A stretch of 64,000 bases of DNA, taken from Isoetes taiwanensis (lineage: Eukaryota; Streptophyta; Lycopodiopsida; Isoetales; Isoetaceae). The notes beneath the pieces are model-generated. The model was not told the origin of the DNA and searched no databases. It was given only the letters and a program-made list of their open reading frames with translations. Every line of letters starts with the position of its first letter. Position 1 is the first letter of the stretch. Of this stretch, positions 1-11,066 are shown in pieces. A program made the position numbers and the translations under genes. The stretch lies in assembly GCA_021234155.1 (NCBI GenBank), contig JAJEKV010000034.1, forward strand, positions 14,496,671 through 14,560,670, written 5' to 3'.

Positions 1-158
1 TTTGCCTTTAAAATCATTTTTAATTTAGCCTATATAAAATTTCTAAATTCTATTTTTTCAAATGCAATAAATGGAATAAAATGCCGTGAGAATTTATTGC
101 ATAAAATGCAATATTCTCCATATATACCATATACATGTCATGTCGTGGGAGGACCGTG

Positions 159-1127
159 ACGCCCGGGGCGTGTTAATTCAAGCAATCAATTATTCACGCT
201 TAACTTATTTCTAATTATGCCTATATAAATCCATTTCACGCTCTCAAAGTTCCTACATTTTCTTCCTTCCTTCATAACGATTTGCGGTTATTAGCTTGTG
301 CGTGTGTTTGGATCCGCCCTCCTAAAATCTTGGTGAGCGATTTATATTCAAAGAATGTTAGATGTTTGGTTTGGCAATTCCTAACTTACTAAAAGACTCG
401 CTTTTTTTTCAGCAGCATCGTAGTAGAGAGGACATCGGAGGCTCAGAATTAAAACCAAAAGCAGAGGACTAAGGTCTGCGAATCCAAAAGCCTCGGAATT
501 AAAACCAAAAGCAAAGTCCTCCGTTCTTCGAATCCTTCCAGCCTCAGAACTCAAGGTTAGTTTTCATTTAGTTTTAAGTTGCATCTCAATGGCAGCTTTA
601 ATCCAAGAAGACAAGCTTTTGCATTTGCTCGAGGCAGAGGAAGCAAATGATGTTTATGAAAACCAGAATAGTTTTTTATAAATTTCATCTGCTTCTTTTT
701 GTTTCGAGTAAATTCTTGAGTTTCTCTTCCTGAATTAATCATGCTATTGCATGCAAGTTTCTATTATGAATAAGTGTAGTAGAAAGCATTAGGAAAATCT
801 CAAAGATAACATTTGAAACACGCTAAGCGTGTTCCATGCTAACCTTAGGCTTGAATATGAACTATTTCGGCGTGCATTTCAGAGAGGAGAAAAAAAAGCA
901 TGCGAGATAGATAAGTAAATAGATAACTTACTTATCTATCTGTACAGTTTTTTTTTCTCCCTCTCTGCTGAATGCACGCCGAGCGTGTATAGTTTTTCCT
1001 ATATAGCAGTTTACACGCTGAGCGTGCAAACAATTTTACCCCTAGTTTCAACTTTTAAGTTAAACACGCCGGGCGTGTCTCTTAGTATCTAAGTTTACAA
1101 ATAAATAAATATAACACGCCAGGCGTG
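159..1127. repeat. Scattered CACGCC-N-GGCGTG dyads, left cluster
   Basis: Thirteen-base dyads lie at 819-831 (CACGCTAAGCGTG), 975-987, 1014-1026, 1065-1077 and 1115-1127, with a looser GC-rich version at 159-172. They are the same motif that fills the introns of the decayed gene at 14300-19254, so this stretch may be the edge of another copy of that family. No coding sequence is recognised between them. A TATA-like CCTATATAAATCC at about 216-229 could be an old promoter, but no gene follows it that I recognise. Confidence 0.7.
860..994. repeat. Imperfect hairpin (MITE-like)
   Basis: The stretch folds back on itself. AACTAT..GGCGTGCATTTC..GAGAGGAG at the left pairs with CTCCCTCTCTGCTGAATGCACGCC..ATAGTT at the right, and the inner arms contain AGATAGATAAGTA / TACTTATCTATCT. 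One CACGCCGAGCGTG dyad sits in the right arm. No target-site duplication was identified. Confidence 0.65.
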
Positions 1128-1254
1128 AATATTGATACTCCGCTCACTTCCTATTGATAGATGCCAAGTTACATTAATCACTCGGTTGGCGACGAAGATT
1201 CATTGGAATTACATTTGGGGCAGCAATCACACTCACCCCGGTTTTTGGTCCACT

Positions 1255-1925
1255 GTTGAAAACATCAGTTTTGGTAGGTCTACATGTCCTGTTTTCAAAG
1301 AATCCTACATGTGGATTTGTGGAGGTATGGTTTTGTTCGATAATGGTGTTCTTTTTTCAATGGACTAAAACATCCACTGTTGTTTTGTAGTTTCTTCTAT
1401 TGTGACATGTCATTTTATAATACAATCCACTGTAGGAAAGAATACTTGAATTTCTACATATCTAATAATTCTATTGTCACATGTCTTTATAGATGTAGGA
1501 AAGAATATTTGATTCTCTACATGTCCTATACTTCCATTCACATGTCTTTATAGTAGTAGGACATAGTACTTTATTTGCTAAGGCATTGTAGGAAAGAATA
1601 CATGAATTACGACATGTGTAATACTTCTATTGTCACGTGTCTTTATAGAAGTAGGAAAGAATACTTGATTCTCTACATGTCGTATGCTTCCATGTCACAT
1701 GTCTTTATAGTAGTAGGACATAGTACTTTATTTGCTAAGGCATTGAGGAAAGAATACATGAATTACGACATGTGTAATACTTCTATTGTCACATGTCTTT
1801 ATAGAAGTAGGAAAGAATACATGATTCTCTACATGTCCTATCCTTCCATATCACGGGTCTTTATAGTGGTAGGACAGAGTACTTGATTTGCTACATGTGA
1901 TGCACGTGCACGATCACATGTCCTT
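1255..1925. repeat. Tandem repeats, about 60-bp units with a 160-bp higher-order duplication
   Basis: The phrase GTAGGAAAGAATAC..TGTCTTTATAG recurs through the stretch. A block starting CTAAGGCATTG is duplicated almost perfectly (about 1576-1735 and 1737-1895). The small open frame here repeats the same peptide twice and is a by-product of the repeat, not a gene. Confidence 0.8.
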
Positions 1926-1979
1926 ATACTAGTATTCCAAGTTACTTCAACTACTTCAATTACTTAACACCTATTTTTG

Positions 1980-2475
1980 CATAATAAAACCATCACGAAT
2001 TTGATTTGTATTGCTTGAGGGAGTGCAGGACCGCTGCAACAAATCCCTAAGCATTAATGTCATAGGACCACGCAAAATCCTAACAATATCCTAACATTTT
2101 GGATATTGTTAGAGAAAGACCATTAAACCACGCCTACATTTTTGCATAACAAACCATTAAGAATTGTGAGATGTATTTCTTTATGGAGGATAGGACCATT
2201 GCAACAAATCCCCAAGCATTAAAATGGCAAGACCATGCAATATCCTAACATTATTCCCCCATTTTGGATATCGTTAGTGGAACACCATTAAACCGTTCCT
2301 ACATCTTGGTATAATTTAGACCATTAAGAATTTGAGATGTAATTGTTTATGGGGAATAGGACCATTGCAACAAATCTCCAAGCATTAAAAAATGGCAAGA
2401 CTATGCAATATCCTAACATTATCCCCCCATTTTGGATATCATTAGTGGAACACCATTAAACCATGCCTACATCTA
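1980..2475. repeat. Three tandem copies of a 150-160 bp unit
   Basis: Each copy contains ACCATTAAGAATT, ATAGGACCATTGCAACAAATC, CCAAGCATTAAAA, GGCAAGACCATGCAATATC and TTTTGGATATCGTTAGTGG in the same order. The copies start near 1980, 2135 and 2302 and have diverged by substitutions and small indels. No coding potential was seen. Confidence 0.8.
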
Positions 2476-2633
2476 GTTTGGTACTAAGGTTCGCTATAGA
2501 CGATCCAATAGTTATCCACGTCATCCAATGGTTTTAATTGTATCTAATATATATCCAATGGTTCTTTCTAAGAATGCAATGGTTCTTTGAAAAACAAGAT
2601 AACTTATTGCACTTAGACGATTTGCACTAAGAA

Positions 2634-3560
2634 CATATCAAACCGCAAAGTGTCCTGCAGTCGACCGTGTAGAAACCCAAGTGTTTTGTCGTTCGGGCAA
2701 GCATAAAGGCTCGGAATGGAGATTTGACTTCGCCATGTCGTCCGAAACAGCGAAATTACCCTAGGGACCAAGTTACACGGTCATTTTTTGCAGCAAAAGA
2801 AACACAAACCCTCTACATGGCAGTATTCTGCGGCTGCACCCTCCGCTAAGGCCAATTCACTACGAACGTGTTGGGCATGAGCTACTTTGGCGCTTCCTGG
2901 AGCAGGGGTGGTCTTCTGCCCACGAAACTTGGTCTCCAGGGTAATGTCGATGTTTTGAGTCCGTTGGCAGAGTCAGATCGCAGTTCCGGGGTGGGAGAGT
3001 TGCACGTCCGTGGCCAAGGACCTTCCAGAGAGGACCTTTTGGGTCGAACTGCTTCTGGAAGGTTTTAGGGCTCCGTCTTCTGGCGTCAACGCCCTCCCAC
3101 TACCTCATGACATTATGCAAGCTTCTGGTCCAATCTGGCTAGGGTATGGCCTCCAAAACGTAAACCCTGTGCCTTGCCAGGTTATTGTAGGGTTTACATT
3201 ATGGAGGTCGGGCTTTGGTCTGTTGCACTTGGGACATGGTCGAGCAGCTGCATTTGAAAACACGAGGCAGTAGAAATTGCAAGAATGGGGTTTGGATTTA
3301 TTCTCCTCCTAGTTTTACAATTAAAAGTGTAGAGCGCCTTATGCAGTAGCAAAATTGTTTGGGGTCACTCAGATTGGCGAATAGATCGAAACTCTGTTAT
3401 TTCAGTTCTCATGGCTCCCCATTTAGAAATGGTCCACCTAGTTATCAAAGAAGTCGACCACGTTTTGGCCTCCAAAACGTAAACCCTGTGCGTTGCTAGG
3501 TTATTGTAGGGTTTACGTTATGGAGGTCGAGTTTTATTCAGTTGCACTTGAGACATGGTC
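2634..3560 (+). repeat. First copy of an unidentified ~1 kb repeat unit
   Basis: The unit starts near AACATATCAAACCGCAAAG and runs through TCCTGCAGTCGACCGTG, GTTTTGTCGTTCGGGC and CATGAGCTACTTTGGCGC. Related copies occur at 3769-5460, 7267-8119 and, inverted, 8140-8945. In all copies a short frame beginning MSYFGASW..GLLPTKLG can be followed for about 100 residues, with conserved phrases PSSGVN and VRGQG. I do not recognise the product, and this copy is frameshifted near 3050. A small hairpin pairing CGTAAACCCT with AGGGTTTACG sits near its 3' end (3158-3205). Confidence 0.7.
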
Positions 3561-3768
3561 GAGAAGCTGCAGTTGAAAACAAGAAGCAATAGAAACTGAC
3601 GAAATGGGGTTTGGATTTACCGAGGTAGGCTTTCCTACCAGTGCTCCTCCGGGAGGGCAAATGCCAATGCCTCCCTTCCCGGAGCCCAGTTTCCCTATCC
3701 GACTGTTGAATTCTCCATTCAAGTAACTTGCTTCGAGCAGGTTCAAAAAAATTCAAGATCTGTCCGGG

Positions 3769-5460
3769 AGAACATATCAAACCGCAAAGTGTCCTGCAGT
3801 CGACCGTGTAGAAACCCAAGTGTTTTGTCGTTCGGGCAGTACAAAGGCTCCGGAATGGGGATTTGACTTCGCCATGTCGTCCAGAACAGCGAAATTACCC
3901 TAGTGACCAAGTTACACGGTCATTTTTTGCAACAAAAGAAACACGAACCCTCTACATGGCAGTATTCTGCACCCTCCGCTAAGGCCAATTCACTACGAAC
4001 ATGTTGGACATGAGCTACTTTGGCGCTTCCTGGACAGGGTTGCCCTTAAGGCCATATCTGCATAGGCGTGATTTAGAAGGTGAGGCGAATCATAAGCTTT
4101 CTATATTAATTTTGTAGGCGATTACTTTTTTGCGACTTGAACTGTTTCATAGAAACTCTGGCGAACCTTGCCAACGTTAATGTGGTAATTGGAATAAATA
4201 AATTAGATGGCAATTCACATACAACTTACAGGATTAAGGAAGCCTATTATGTTTAGCAAAATTTGAGTAATTGTTGATTTTTTGAGTATTCTACTATGGT
4301 CCACTAGAGCTAGCAAACAATTACTTGATCTACAATGTTGTTAAGGGGATAATCTATGATCCTAAACACTTAGATCCATGGAACTGGAGGCGAAACTCTA
4401 GATCTGAGCTTAAGAATGCATGGCTAATTTAAGAAAGGCGGGCGGATTCTTTCGCCAAAGTTTTGCCATTTCGTATAATTTATTTTCACTAGTAACCTAT
4501 CCAGCTTTAGTATCTCATTTTCGAAAATATTCAAAATATAGCCATTTGGCTATAAATAACCCCTTAAGGGCAACCCTGTTCCTGGAGCAGGGGTGGTCTT
4601 CTGCCCATGAAACTTGGTCTCCAGGGTAATGTCGATGTTTCGAGTCCGTTGGCAGAGTCAGATCACAGTTCCGGGGTGGGAGAGTTGTCCGTCCGTGGTC
4701 AAGGACCTTCCAGAGAGGACCTTTGGGTCGAACTGTTTCTGGAAGGTTTTAGGGCTCCGTCTTCTGGCGTCAATGCCCTCCCACTACCTCATGACATTGT
4801 GCAAGATCCTGATCCAATCTGGCTAGGGTATGGCCTCCAAAACGTAAACCCTGTGCCTTGCCAGGTTATTGTAGGGTTTACGTTATGGAGGTCGGGCTTT
4901 GGTCCGTTGCACTTGGGACATGGTCGAGCAGCTGCGTTTGAAAACACGAGGCAGTAGAAACTGCCAGAATGGGGTTTGGATTTAATCTCCTCCTAGTTTT
5001 GCAATTAAAAGTCTAGAGCGCCTTATGCAGTAGCAAAATTGTTTGGGATCACTCGGGTTGGCCAATAGATCGAAACTCTATTATTTCAGTTCTCATGGCT
5101 CCCCATGCATGTTTAGAAATGGTCCACCTAGTTATCAAAGAAGTCGACCACATTTTGGCCTCCAAAACGTAAACCCTGTGCGTTGCTAGGTTATTGTAGG
5201 GTTTACGTTATGGAGGTCGAGTTTTATTCAGTTGCACTTGAGACATGGAGAGAAGCTGCGGTTGAAAACAAGAAGCAATAGAAATGGGGTTTGGATTTAC
5301 CCTCCTCCCAGTGTGCCAATTAGAAGTCAAGAACACATTTTGTAGTAGCAAATTTTTTTGGAATGATTCGGGATCGCCAATAGATCCAAACTCTGTTATT
5401 TCAGTTGCCATGGCTCCGCATGCATGTTTGAAAAAGGTACACCAGGTCCCAAGTGCAACT
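3769..5460 (+). repeat. Second copy of the ~1 kb unit, split by a hAT MITE
   Basis: This copy starts at AACATATCAAACCGC like the first. It is interrupted after GCGCTTCCTGGA by the MITE at 4035-4578 and resumes at TTCCTGGAGCAGGGG. It keeps the longest open version of the conserved frame (about 4607-4957, 116 residues). From about 5281 a second partial repeat of the 3' portion follows and then runs directly into the minisatellite. The product is unrecognised; I treat it as non-functional repeat DNA. Confidence 0.7.
4035..4578. mobile_element. hAT-type MITE with 8-bp target duplication
   Basis: The ends are perfect inverted repeats, CAGGGTTGCCCTTAAGG at the left and CCTTAAGGGCAACCCTG at the right. 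The 8-bp direct repeat TTCCTGGA flanks them (4027-4034 and 4579-4586). CAGGG termini with an 8-bp duplication are the mark of the hAT superfamily. The 544-bp body has no transposase, so the copy is non-autonomous. Its right subterminal phrase AGCCATTTGGCTATAAATA is shared with the elements at 27156-27841 and 58009-58813. Confidence 0.93.
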
Positions 5461-6810
5461 GAAACATGCCATGGGCTCAAACATGCCACCTAGGCTGATA
5501 TGCCAAGGTGGCTCGAACATGCCACATAGGCTCCAATATGCCACCTAGGCTCTAACATGCTAAGGTGGCTCAAAACATGCCACCTAGACTCCAACATGCC
5601 ACATAGGCTCCAACATGCCAAGGTGGCTCAAACATGCCATGTGGGCTCCAACATGCCAAGGTAGCTAAAACATGCCACCTAGGCTAAAACATGACAAGAT
5701 GGCTCAAACATGCCACGCGGGCTCCAACATGCCAAGGTGGCTCCAACATGCCACCTAGGCTCCAACATGCCACGTAGGCTCAAACATGCCAAGGTGGGTC
5801 GAACATGCCAAGGTGGCACCAACATGCCACCTAGGCTCCAACATGCCAACGTGGCTCAAACATGCCACTTAGGCTCCAACATGCCAAGATGGCTCAAACA
5901 TGCCATGCGGGCTCCAACATGCCACCCAGGCTCCAACATGCCACATAGGCTCAAGCATGCCAAGGTGGCTCAAACATGCCAAGGTGGCTCAAACATGCCA
6001 AGGTGGCTCAAACATGCCAAGGTGGTTCCAACATGCCACCTAGGCTCCAACATGCCAAGGTGGCTCAAACATGCCACCTAGGCTCCAACATGCCAAGGTG
6101 GCTCTAACATGGCAAGGTGGCTCAAACATGCCACCTAGGCTCCAACATGCCACCTAGGCTCAAACATGCCAAGGTGGCTAAAAAAGGCCGCGTGGCTCAA
6201 ACATGGCAAGGTGGCTCAAACATGCCACCTAGGCTCCAACATGCCACCTAGGCTCAAACATGCTAAGGTGGCTCACAACATGCCAAGGCCAACGTGGCAT
6301 GTTTGATCAAACATGCCAAGGTGGCGCAAACAAGCCAAGATGGCTCAAACATGCTACGTGGGCTCCAACATGCCACCTAGGCTCCAACATGCCAAGGTGG
6401 GTCAAACATGCCACGTGGACTCCATAATGCCACGTGGGCTCCAACATGCCCATGCCAAGGTGGCTCCAACATGCCACCTAGGCTCCAACATGCCAAGATG
6501 GGCTCAAACATGCCACCTAGGCTCAAACATGCCAAGGTGGGCTCAAATATGCCACCTAGGCTCCAACATGCCACCTAGGCTCCAACATGCCAAGGTGGCT
6601 CAAACATGCCACATGGACTCCATAATGCCACGTGGGCTCCAACATGTCAAGGTGGCTCAAACATGCCACTTAGGCTCAAACATGCCAAGGTGGCTCCAAC
6701 ATGCCATGCAGGGCTCCAACATGCCATCTAGGCTCCAACATGCCAAGGTGGCTCATGCATGCCACCTAGGCTCAAGCATGCCACCTAGGCACCCCAAGTG
6801 GTGATATGGC
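5460..6810 (+). repeat. Minisatellite, 19-20 bp unit (left arm of the foldback)
   Basis: About 70 head-to-tail units alternate between CTCCAACATGCCACCTAGG and CTCAAACATGCCAAGGTGG. The core AACATGCCA is almost invariant. Apparent open frames are repeat artefacts (reiterated NMPRWLKHA-type peptides). The same array occurs in the opposite orientation at 9007-10185. Confidence 0.95.
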
Positions 6811-7266
6811 ATGCCAAGTAAGCAAGGTCAAGTTTTGACTAGGCCAAAAATGAAAAGATGTCCATCTTTGGTCTTTTCATTGGGTGACATTGGCAAATTT
6901 TAGGTGACATGGCTAGATGATGGTGACATGGATCTATGATGACTAGGACTTTATGCAAGAAATATGATAACCTTTGAAATTTTTGTAGAGGAGCTTGGCA
7001 AGGGATAGAATAGAGGGATCTTGGAGAACTTAAAGCGCTGACACTCTTCCCCAAATTGAACCAGGCCAGGACTTTGCGCAACTTTCTCACCAAAGGGGAG
7101 AGGCCAGACCCCAGGAGATGGACCTCAGAAAGGTTGTCGAGGCAGCCTTTCCTATCAGCGCTCCTCTAGAAGTCCCCTCCGGGAGCTCAATTTTCCTATC
7201 CGACTGTTGAATCCGTCATTCAAGTAACCTGCTTCGAGCAGGCTCAAAAAAATCCAAGATCCGTCT
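6811..7266. other. Foldback stem segment without a gene
   Basis: This joins the left minisatellite to the repeat unit. The part at about 6941-6995 (GACTTTATGCAAGAAATATG, AACCTTTGAAATTTTTGTAG) reappears inverted at about 8946-9000, while 6996-7335 has no inverted partner and must have been lost from the right arm or gained on the left. No coding sequence was recognised. Confidence 0.7.
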
Positions 7267-8119
7267 GGGAGAACTTATCAAACCACGAAGCGTCCTGCGG
7301 GTTGACCACGTATAAAACCAAGTGTTTTGTCGTTCGGGCAGTACAAAGGCTCCGGAATGGAGATTCGACTTCGTCATGCCATCCGGAACGACAAAATTAC
7401 TCTAGAGACCAAGTTACACGGTCATTTTTTGCAACGAAAAAAACACGAACCCTCTACATGGCAGTATTCTGCAGCCACCTCTTAGACCAATTGACTACGA
7501 ACATGTTGGACATGAGCTACTTTGGCGCTTCTTGGAAAAGGGGTAGTCTTCTGCCCACGAAACTTGGCCCCCAGGATAATGTCGACATTTTGAGTCCATC
7601 GGCAGAGTCAGTTCACAGTTTTGGAGTGGGAAAGTTGCCTGTCCGTGGCCAGGGTTCTTTGGGAGAGGACCTTTGGGGCGAACTGCCTCCGGAAGGTTTT
7701 AAAGGTCCATCTTCTGGCGTGAACACCCTCCCTCTACGTGATGAAATTGTGCAAGATTTTGGTCGAATCTGACTAGGATATAGCCTCCGAAACGTAAACC
7801 CTGTGTGTTGCTAGGTTAAAGGGTTTACGTTATGGGGGTCGAGTTTTAGTCGGTTGCACTTGGGACATGGTTGAGAAGCTACAATTGAAAACATGAAGCA
7901 ATAGGAACTGATGGGGTTTGGAGTTATCCTCCTCCCAGTGTGGCAATTAGAAGTCAAGAGCGCCTTTTGCAGTAGCAAAATTGTTTGGGATCATTCGGGA
8001 TGGCCAATAGATCCAAACTCTGTTATTTCAGTTGCCATGGCTCCACATGTGTGTTTAGCAAAGGTGCACCTAGCTATCCAAGAAAATGACCACGTTTTAG
8101 CCTCTGAAACGTAAACCCT
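7267..8119 (+). repeat. Third copy of the ~1 kb unit; left stem of the foldback
   Basis: This copy matches its inverted partner at 8140-8945 very closely, far better than it matches the copies at 2634 and 3769. The conserved short frame is present (MSYFGASW..VRGQG..PSSGVN). The stem ends in GAAACGTAAACCCT, separated from AGGGTTTACGTTTC by a 20-base loop. Confidence 0.85.
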
Positions 8120-8139
8120 ACAATAACCTAGCAACACAC

Positions 8140-8945
8140 AGGGTTTACGTTTCGAAGGCCAAAACGTGGTCGTTTTCTTGAATAGCTAGGTGCGCCTTTG
8201 CTAAACACATATGCGAAGCCATGGCAACTGAAATAACAGAGTTTGGATCTATTGGCCATCCCGAATGATCCCAAATAATTTTGCTACTGCAAAAGGCGCT
8301 CTTGACTTCTAATTGCCACACTGGGAGGAGGATAACTCCAAACCCCATTCCATCAGTTCCTATTGCTTCATGTTTTCAATTGCAGCTTCTCAACTATGTC
8401 CCAAGTGCAACCGACTAAAACTCGACCCCCATAATGTAAACCCTTCAATAACCTAGCTAGCAACACACAGGGTTTACGTTTCGGAGGCTATATCCTAGTC
8501 AGATTCGACCAAAATCTTGCACAATGTCATCACGTAGAGGGAGGGTGTTGACGCCAGAAGATGGACCTTTAAAACCTTCCGGAGGCAGTTCGCCCCAAAG
8601 GTCCTCTCCCAAAGAACCCTGGCCACGGACAGGCAACTTTCCCACTCCAAAACTGTGAACTGACTCTGCCGATGGACTCAAAATGTCGACATTATCCTGG
8701 GGACCAAGTTTCGTGGGCAGAAGACTACCCCTTTTCCAAGAAGCGCCAAAGTAGCTCATGTCCAACATGTTCGTAGTCAATTGGTCTAAGAGGTGGCTGC
8801 AGAATACTGCCATGTAGAGGGTTCGTGTTTTTTTCGTTGCAAAAAATGACCGTGTAACTTGGTCCCTAGAGTAATTTTGCCGTTCCGGATGGCATGACGA
8901 AGTCGAATCTCCATTCCGGAGCCTTTGTACTGCCCGAACGACGAA
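8140..8945 (-). repeat. Fourth copy of the unit, inverted; right stem of the foldback
   Basis: This is the reverse complement of the copy at 7267-8119 over nearly its whole length. The loop is 8120-8139. The outer end breaks at TGCCCGAACGACGAAAC and then continues with the inverted remnant of 6941-6995. Confidence 0.9.
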
Positions 8946-9006
8946 ACGCCTCTACCAAAAATTCCAAAGGTTATCATATTTCTTGCATGAAGTCCTATCA
9001 TCATGC

Positions 9007-10185
9007 CCACATGGCATGTTTGAGCCACCTTGGCATTTTTGAGCCACCTTGGCATGTTGGAGCCTAGGTGGCATATTGGAGTCTAGGTGGCATGTGGAGC
9101 CTAGGTGGCATGTTTGAGCCACCTAGGTGGCATGTTCGAGCCTAGGTGGTGTGCTTGGGCGACCTTTGCATGTTTGGCCTCTGTGGCATGTTGGAGCCTA
9201 CGTGGCATGTTTCAGCCACCTTGGCATGTTGGAGCCTAGGTGGCATGTTGGAGCCTATGTGGCATGTTGGAGCCTATGTAGCATGTTGGAGCCTAGGTGG
9301 CATGTAGCCTAGGTGGTGTGCTTGAGCCACCTTGGCATGTTTGACCCTAGGTGGTATGTTGGAGTCTGCGTGGCATGTTTGATCCACCTTGGCATGTGAG
9401 GTGGCATGTTGGAGTCCACGTGGCATGTTTAACCCTATGTGGCATGTTAGAGCCTAGGTGGCATGTTAGAGTGTAGGTGGCATGTTGGAGTCTAGGTTGC
9501 ATGTTGGGGCCTAAGTGGCATGTTGGAGCCTAGGTGGTATGTTTAAGCCACCTTGGCATGTTAGGTGGCATGTTGGAGCCTAGATGGCGTGTTGGAGTCT
9601 AGGTGGCATGTTGGAGCCTAGGTGGCATATTCGAGCATGCGTGGCATGTTTGAGACACCTTGGCATGTTGTAGCCCAGGTGGCATGTTGGAGTCTAGGTG
9701 GCATGTTGGAGTCTAGGTGGCATGTTGGAGTCTAGGTGCCACCTTGTCATGTCGGAGCCTAGGTGGCATGTCTGAGCCACCTTTGCATGTTGGAGCCCAC
9801 ATAGCATGTTTGAGCCACCTTGGCATGTTGGAGCCTAGGTGGCATGTTGGAGCCAGCGTGGCATGTTTGAGCCACCTTGGCATGTTTGAGCCACCGTGGC
9901 ATGTTTGAGCCTAGGTGGCATGTTGGTGCCTAGGTGGCATGTTCGAGCCACCTTGGCATGTTGGAGCCTAGGTTGCATGTTGGAGCCTGCGTGGCATGTT
10001 TGAGCGACCTTGGCATGTTTGAGCCACCTTGGCATGTTTGGGCCGAGTGGCATGTTGGAGCCTAAGTGGCATGTTGGGAGCCCACGTGGCATGTTTGAGC
10101 CACCTTGGCATATTGGAGCCTAAGTGGCATGTTGGAGCCCACATGGCATGTTTGAGCCACCTTGGCATGTTTGAGCCTAGGTGGG
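9007..10185 (-). repeat. Minisatellite, inverted copy (right arm of the foldback)
   Basis: The same 19-20 bp unit as at 5460-6810 is present on the other strand (AGCCACCTTGGCATGTTTG, GAGCCTAGGTGGCATGTTG). It ends at GTTTGAGCCTAGGTGGGGAG, after which unrelated AT-rich sequence begins. Confidence 0.95.
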
Positions 10186-10837
10186 GAGCAACTCTCCGGG
10201 CTCTGTCACAGAATTTGGTTATGCATTGACATTGTATAATTTGGTAGTTGAAAACCAGTGAATTGGTTTTTTGGTACCCATTCACATGATAGGGTCAAAA
10301 CATGGCTATTTGACCCCATTTTCTTTTCAGGCGGATGGCCTGTATGACTCCACAAGGAATATTCTACAGGATATGGCATGACCTAGACAGCGAAGGGGGA
10401 CCATAGACACTATTATAAGCACCTAAAATGCAAGTAACCAGTGTTTTTAACGCTCTAACTATCGTTTGTGTAACATCGAACATTGTACTGAAAATTAAAA
10501 TAATATTTGTATGCATTGAAAATTAAAATAATACGAAAATTAAAATAATACTTGTATGCATTGAAAATTAAAATAATACTTGTGTGCACGCGTGATAATG
10601 TGATAACGTAGTATTCTATCCAACGGCTAAGATAAAACTAAGATAAATGGCAGAGATCTTGATCCCAATCCTATAATATTATTGGCTATTGAATGAACGG
10701 TTGGATTGATGGGAGAGATCAACGGCAGAGATTGTGATCCGAGCCCTTTGATTTCATTGGCTGTAATAAAGGTCGAGATTGGCTTTTTAATTTCATGGGC
10801 TTTCCCTGCACACGATTTTCCCTCTCTTTCCTGGCGA
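10186..10837. other. Intergenic stretch with a short duplication
   Basis: The sequence is AT-rich. A phrase GAAAATTAAAATAATA is repeated at about 10490-10580. A segment of about 80 bp (GGCAGAGAT..TTGATCC..ATTGGCT) is duplicated at 10649-10690 and 10722-10765. No gene was seen. Confidence 0.6.
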
Positions 10838-11066
10838 TGGCAGATACGGCGATGGCGATGGCAAACTTACCTTTGCTATGGCGCCCTAAACCCCTTTCCA
10901 TTCAGCCCCAACCTGGAATCCGGCATGAATCGCATGAAGGTGTCGAGTTTGAGGGATGCTGAAACTTCGGCAGCGAGGATGCCTCGTTTCTAATTCTTAC
11001 TTCTTCAATTCATCCGGGTGCGCAAGAAGGAAAGGTCCGAAACTATCAAAATCGTATTTTTAGCCT
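10838..11066 (+). pseudogene. First-exon-like gene fragment with one nonsense codon
   Basis: An ATG at 10838 opens a frame starting MADTAMAMANLPLLW and continuing for about 40 residues to an in-frame TGA. The same frame then stays open to a good splice donor (CT|GTAAGG near 11066). The start is rich in Ala, Met, Leu and Pro and poor in acidic residues, like an organelle transit peptide. T-rich intron-like DNA follows and no second exon was found. It may be the captured or left-behind first exon of a host gene. The family is not recognised. Confidence 0.3.

Larger units (their letters stand above)
5460..10185. mobile_element. Giant foldback (palindromic) element
   Basis: Together, the minisatellite, stem, 20-bp loop, inverted stem and inverted minisatellite make a palindrome of about 4.7 kb centred near 8130. 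Foldback elements classically have long inverted termini made of short tandem repeats. This arrangement resembles that class, but no transposase and no convincing target duplication were seen, so it could equally be an inverted duplication of a local repeat unit. Confidence 0.7.

Noticed and set aside
1575-1886. 103-residue frame with an internal duplicated peptide
   Set aside because: It arises from the 160-bp tandem duplication; no codon bias or homology was recognised.
5710-6804. Open frames of 123 and 163 residues with repeated NMPRWLKHA-type peptides
   Set aside because: They are translations of the 19-20 bp minisatellite, occur on both strands and have no start context; there is no reason to call a protein.
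5460-10185. Possible CRISPR array
   Set aside because: Units are contiguous minisatellite repeats without unique spacers, in a plant nuclear context.
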